The position numbers and the translations under genes are program-made. From positions 1,922,001 to 1,986,000 of the forward strand of contig CAVUMX010000001.1 of assembly GCA_963742725.1 (NCBI GenBank): a stretch of DNA of 64,000 nucleotides, read 5' to 3'. Every line of letters starts with the position of its first letter. Within the stretch, counting starts at the first letter, position 1. Source of the stretch: CAVVAL01 sp963742725. GTDB taxonomy: Bacteria; Actinomycetota; Actinomycetes; Mycobacteriales; Cryptosporangiaceae. Shown here piece after piece: positions 62,880 through 64,000 of the stretch. The notes beneath the pieces were generated by a model. That model was not told where the DNA came from, ran no database searches, and saw only the letters and a program-made list of their open reading frames with translations.

Positions 62880-63923
62880 TCAGTACAGGGTGCGCAGGAT
62901 CTCCCAGCCGGGATCAGGCGTCCACGCCGCGCTCACGGGTCGCGGCTGCTGCGCGGCCCATGCTTCGACCTGTCCGGGGACGACGCCCTCGTGGTCGGCG
63001 TAGAGGTGCAGGTTCCGTACCCCGCCCGTCGTGACGACGGCGGTGAGCACGGCCGAGCGGCCCAGCCGCCCGAGCAGGCCCTTGGAGATGACGTCGAGGG
63101 CGGCCGACTCCTCCTCGGTGGGCTGACCGTCCTCGCCGGCCCGGTAGCCGATCCGGATGGCGCCGTGCAGGTCGAACAGCGGGTGGTCCATGCGCGGGAA
63201 CGGCACCCTGACCTGGGCTTCCAGCGTCTGGCCGCGGTCGTCGATGCCCTCGAGGAGGGTCCAGTCGTCCGCGCCGTACTCGCCGGCCAGCTCGGTGACG
63301 ACCGTGCGGACGCCCGCCACGTCGTGCGGCTGCTCGACGCCCGTCACCCGGATCTCGCCGAGCCACCGCTCGACGTCGTCCTCGCCGAGGGCCCAGTCGA
63401 GCATGAGGAAGGCCGCGCGGAGGCGGTCGGCGTCGTCCAGGAACGGGAAGTCCGGGTGGTGGACGAGGACGTGGACGCGCGCCCGGTCGTGGTCCACCTC
63501 GGTGCCGAACCGGGCCTTGCCCGGGTCGAACATGTGCCGGCCGAGCTGGAACGAGCACTCGAACTCGCGCAGGTCGGACTGGCGCGCCGGGTGGTACTCC
63601 CAGACATCGTCGGCGCCGGGCCCGGCACGCAGCCATCGTTCGGTGACGGCGCGCAGCACCGGCGACCCCTCCGGGCTCAGGACCAGGGCGTTGCGGGCCT
63701 TCCGGCCGGCCGTCAGCTCCCACGCGATGTCCGGGTGGATCGCGGCGACCTTGCTGGACAGCATCCGGTCGACGCCGCTCAGCTCACCGGCCGCGAGTGC
63801 GCGGTCGAGCTTGCCGCTGACCTGCGGCCACCACGCCCAGAACGCCGCGATACCCGCCCTGGGGTCACGGTCACGCCGCCGGCCGAAGATCACCACGCTC
63901 AGAGTTTGCCGCACCGCGCCCAC
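62880..63923 (-). CDS. DUF695-type soluble protein
   Basis: A 347-residue protein without membrane helices. Its mid and C-terminal parts (LTAVVTTGGVRNLHLYADHEG and DPGWEILRTLY) match the DUF695 family, and the first half (FWAWWPQVSGKLDRAL, then HPDIAWELTAGRKARNALVLSPEG) is the related domain often joined to it in actinomycetes. Function unknown. The start is GTG 63923. Confidence 0.75.
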   Translation of the reverse strand: MGAVRQTLSVVIFGRRRDRDPRAGIAAFWAWWPQVSGKLDRALAAGELSGVDRMLSSKVAAIHPDIAWELTAGRKARNALVLSPEGSPVLRAVTERWLRAGPGADDVWEYHPARQSDLREFECSFQLGRHMFDPGKARFGTEVDHDRARVHVLVHHPDFPFLDDADRLRAAFLMLDWALGEDDVERWLGEIRVTGVEQPHDVAGVRTVVTELAGEYGADDWTLLEGIDDRGQTLEAQVRVPFPRMDHPLFDLHGAIRIGYRAGEDGQPTEEESAALDVISKGLLGRLGRSAVLTAVVTTGGVRNLHLYADHEGVVPGQVEAWAAQQPRPVSAAWTPDPGWEILRTLY

Positions 63924-63968
63924 GGCGCAACTCCTACGACAACGCTGTCATCCGATCCTGCGTCCGGC

Positions 63969-64000
63969 TCAGGCGAACACCGCGCCGGTGATCCACGTTC
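63969..64000 (-). CDS. 3' end of a gene entering from the right (tentative)
   Basis: On the minus strand the last nine visible codons read TWITGAVFA before TGA at 63969-63971. The sequence is similar to the end of short-chain dehydrogenases (xxITGAVxx), but this is too short to be sure. It is included because no other feature explains the edge. Confidence 0.25.
   Translation of the reverse strand, partial: TWITGAVFA

Overview
The window reads as chromosomal DNA from a very high-GC, probably mycelial actinomycete. Support: GC-rich third codon positions throughout, frequent GTG starts, ATGA/GTGA gene overlaps, a DUF3073 and a DUF3151 protein, an F420/PPOX-type oxidoreductase, SigE-family sigma factors, and a chaplin-like cell-surface protein. 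Micromonosporales or Cryptosporangiales would fit, but this is inference. No rRNA, tRNA, insertion sequence, prophage or CRISPR array was recognised.

Layout. 1-3389: the tail of an amino-acid dehydrogenase, a DUF3073 gene, then purF-purM on the minus strand. 3390-6185: a small cluster holding a cysteine-rich leader peptide with an attenuator-like hairpin before a cysteine-dioxygenase-like gene, and a radical-SAM/SPASM maturase whose 3' end overlaps a Trp-rich RiPP precursor. 6281-8157: a secreted membrane-anchored protein with a frameshifted tail. 8262-14630: comB, purL, purQ, purS, an unknown membrane-anchored protein and purB. 14780-25993: an accessory-looking stretch between purB and purD with a SigE/anti-sigma-like pair, a chitin module (GH20 hexosaminidase and GH18 chitinase facing each other and sharing operators), a membrane protein, a HEPN/nucleotidyltransferase pair with a nonsense codon in the antitoxin, and three small enzyme or membrane genes. 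25997-33855: purD, a second SigE pair, two membrane proteins behind a double-palindrome operator, and an aminotransferase/methylmalonate-semialdehyde dehydrogenase operon. 34020-39069: a SUKH-4 immunity gene, a 1241-residue polymorphic toxin with a deaminase-like tip, and an RlpA-like protein. 39485-48440: a broken gntR gene, a GDSL hydrolase, a MocR regulator, a lipoprotein, purA, a diacylglycerol-kinase-like gene and a ParA-like ATPase, with a 66-bp repeat near each end. 48532-58623: core genes (DUF3151, LOG, fba, a FAD disulfide reductase, DedA, MFS, pyrE, an epimerase) with a PIN/Phd toxin-antitoxin pair. 58624-64000: an array of five hairpins with one invariant loop, the chaplin-like protein, another secreted protein, an SDR, a small membrane protein and a DUF695 protein.

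How the genes work together. Eight genes of IMP/AMP synthesis (purA, B, D, F, L, M, Q, S) share the minus strand, with pyrE further along; purC, purN and purE/K are not in the window. The chitinase would cut extracellular chitin to chitobiose, which the hexosaminidase splits to GlcNAc; the shared TGGTCTAGTCCA operators suggest one GntR-type regulator controls both. mmsA and the aminotransferase fit beta-alanine or similar amine catabolism through a semialdehyde.

The strongest candidates for new biology are the cyclophane-type RiPP pair, the cysteine-rich leader and attenuator, the deaminase-tipped toxin with its immunity gene, and the invariant-loop hairpin array.
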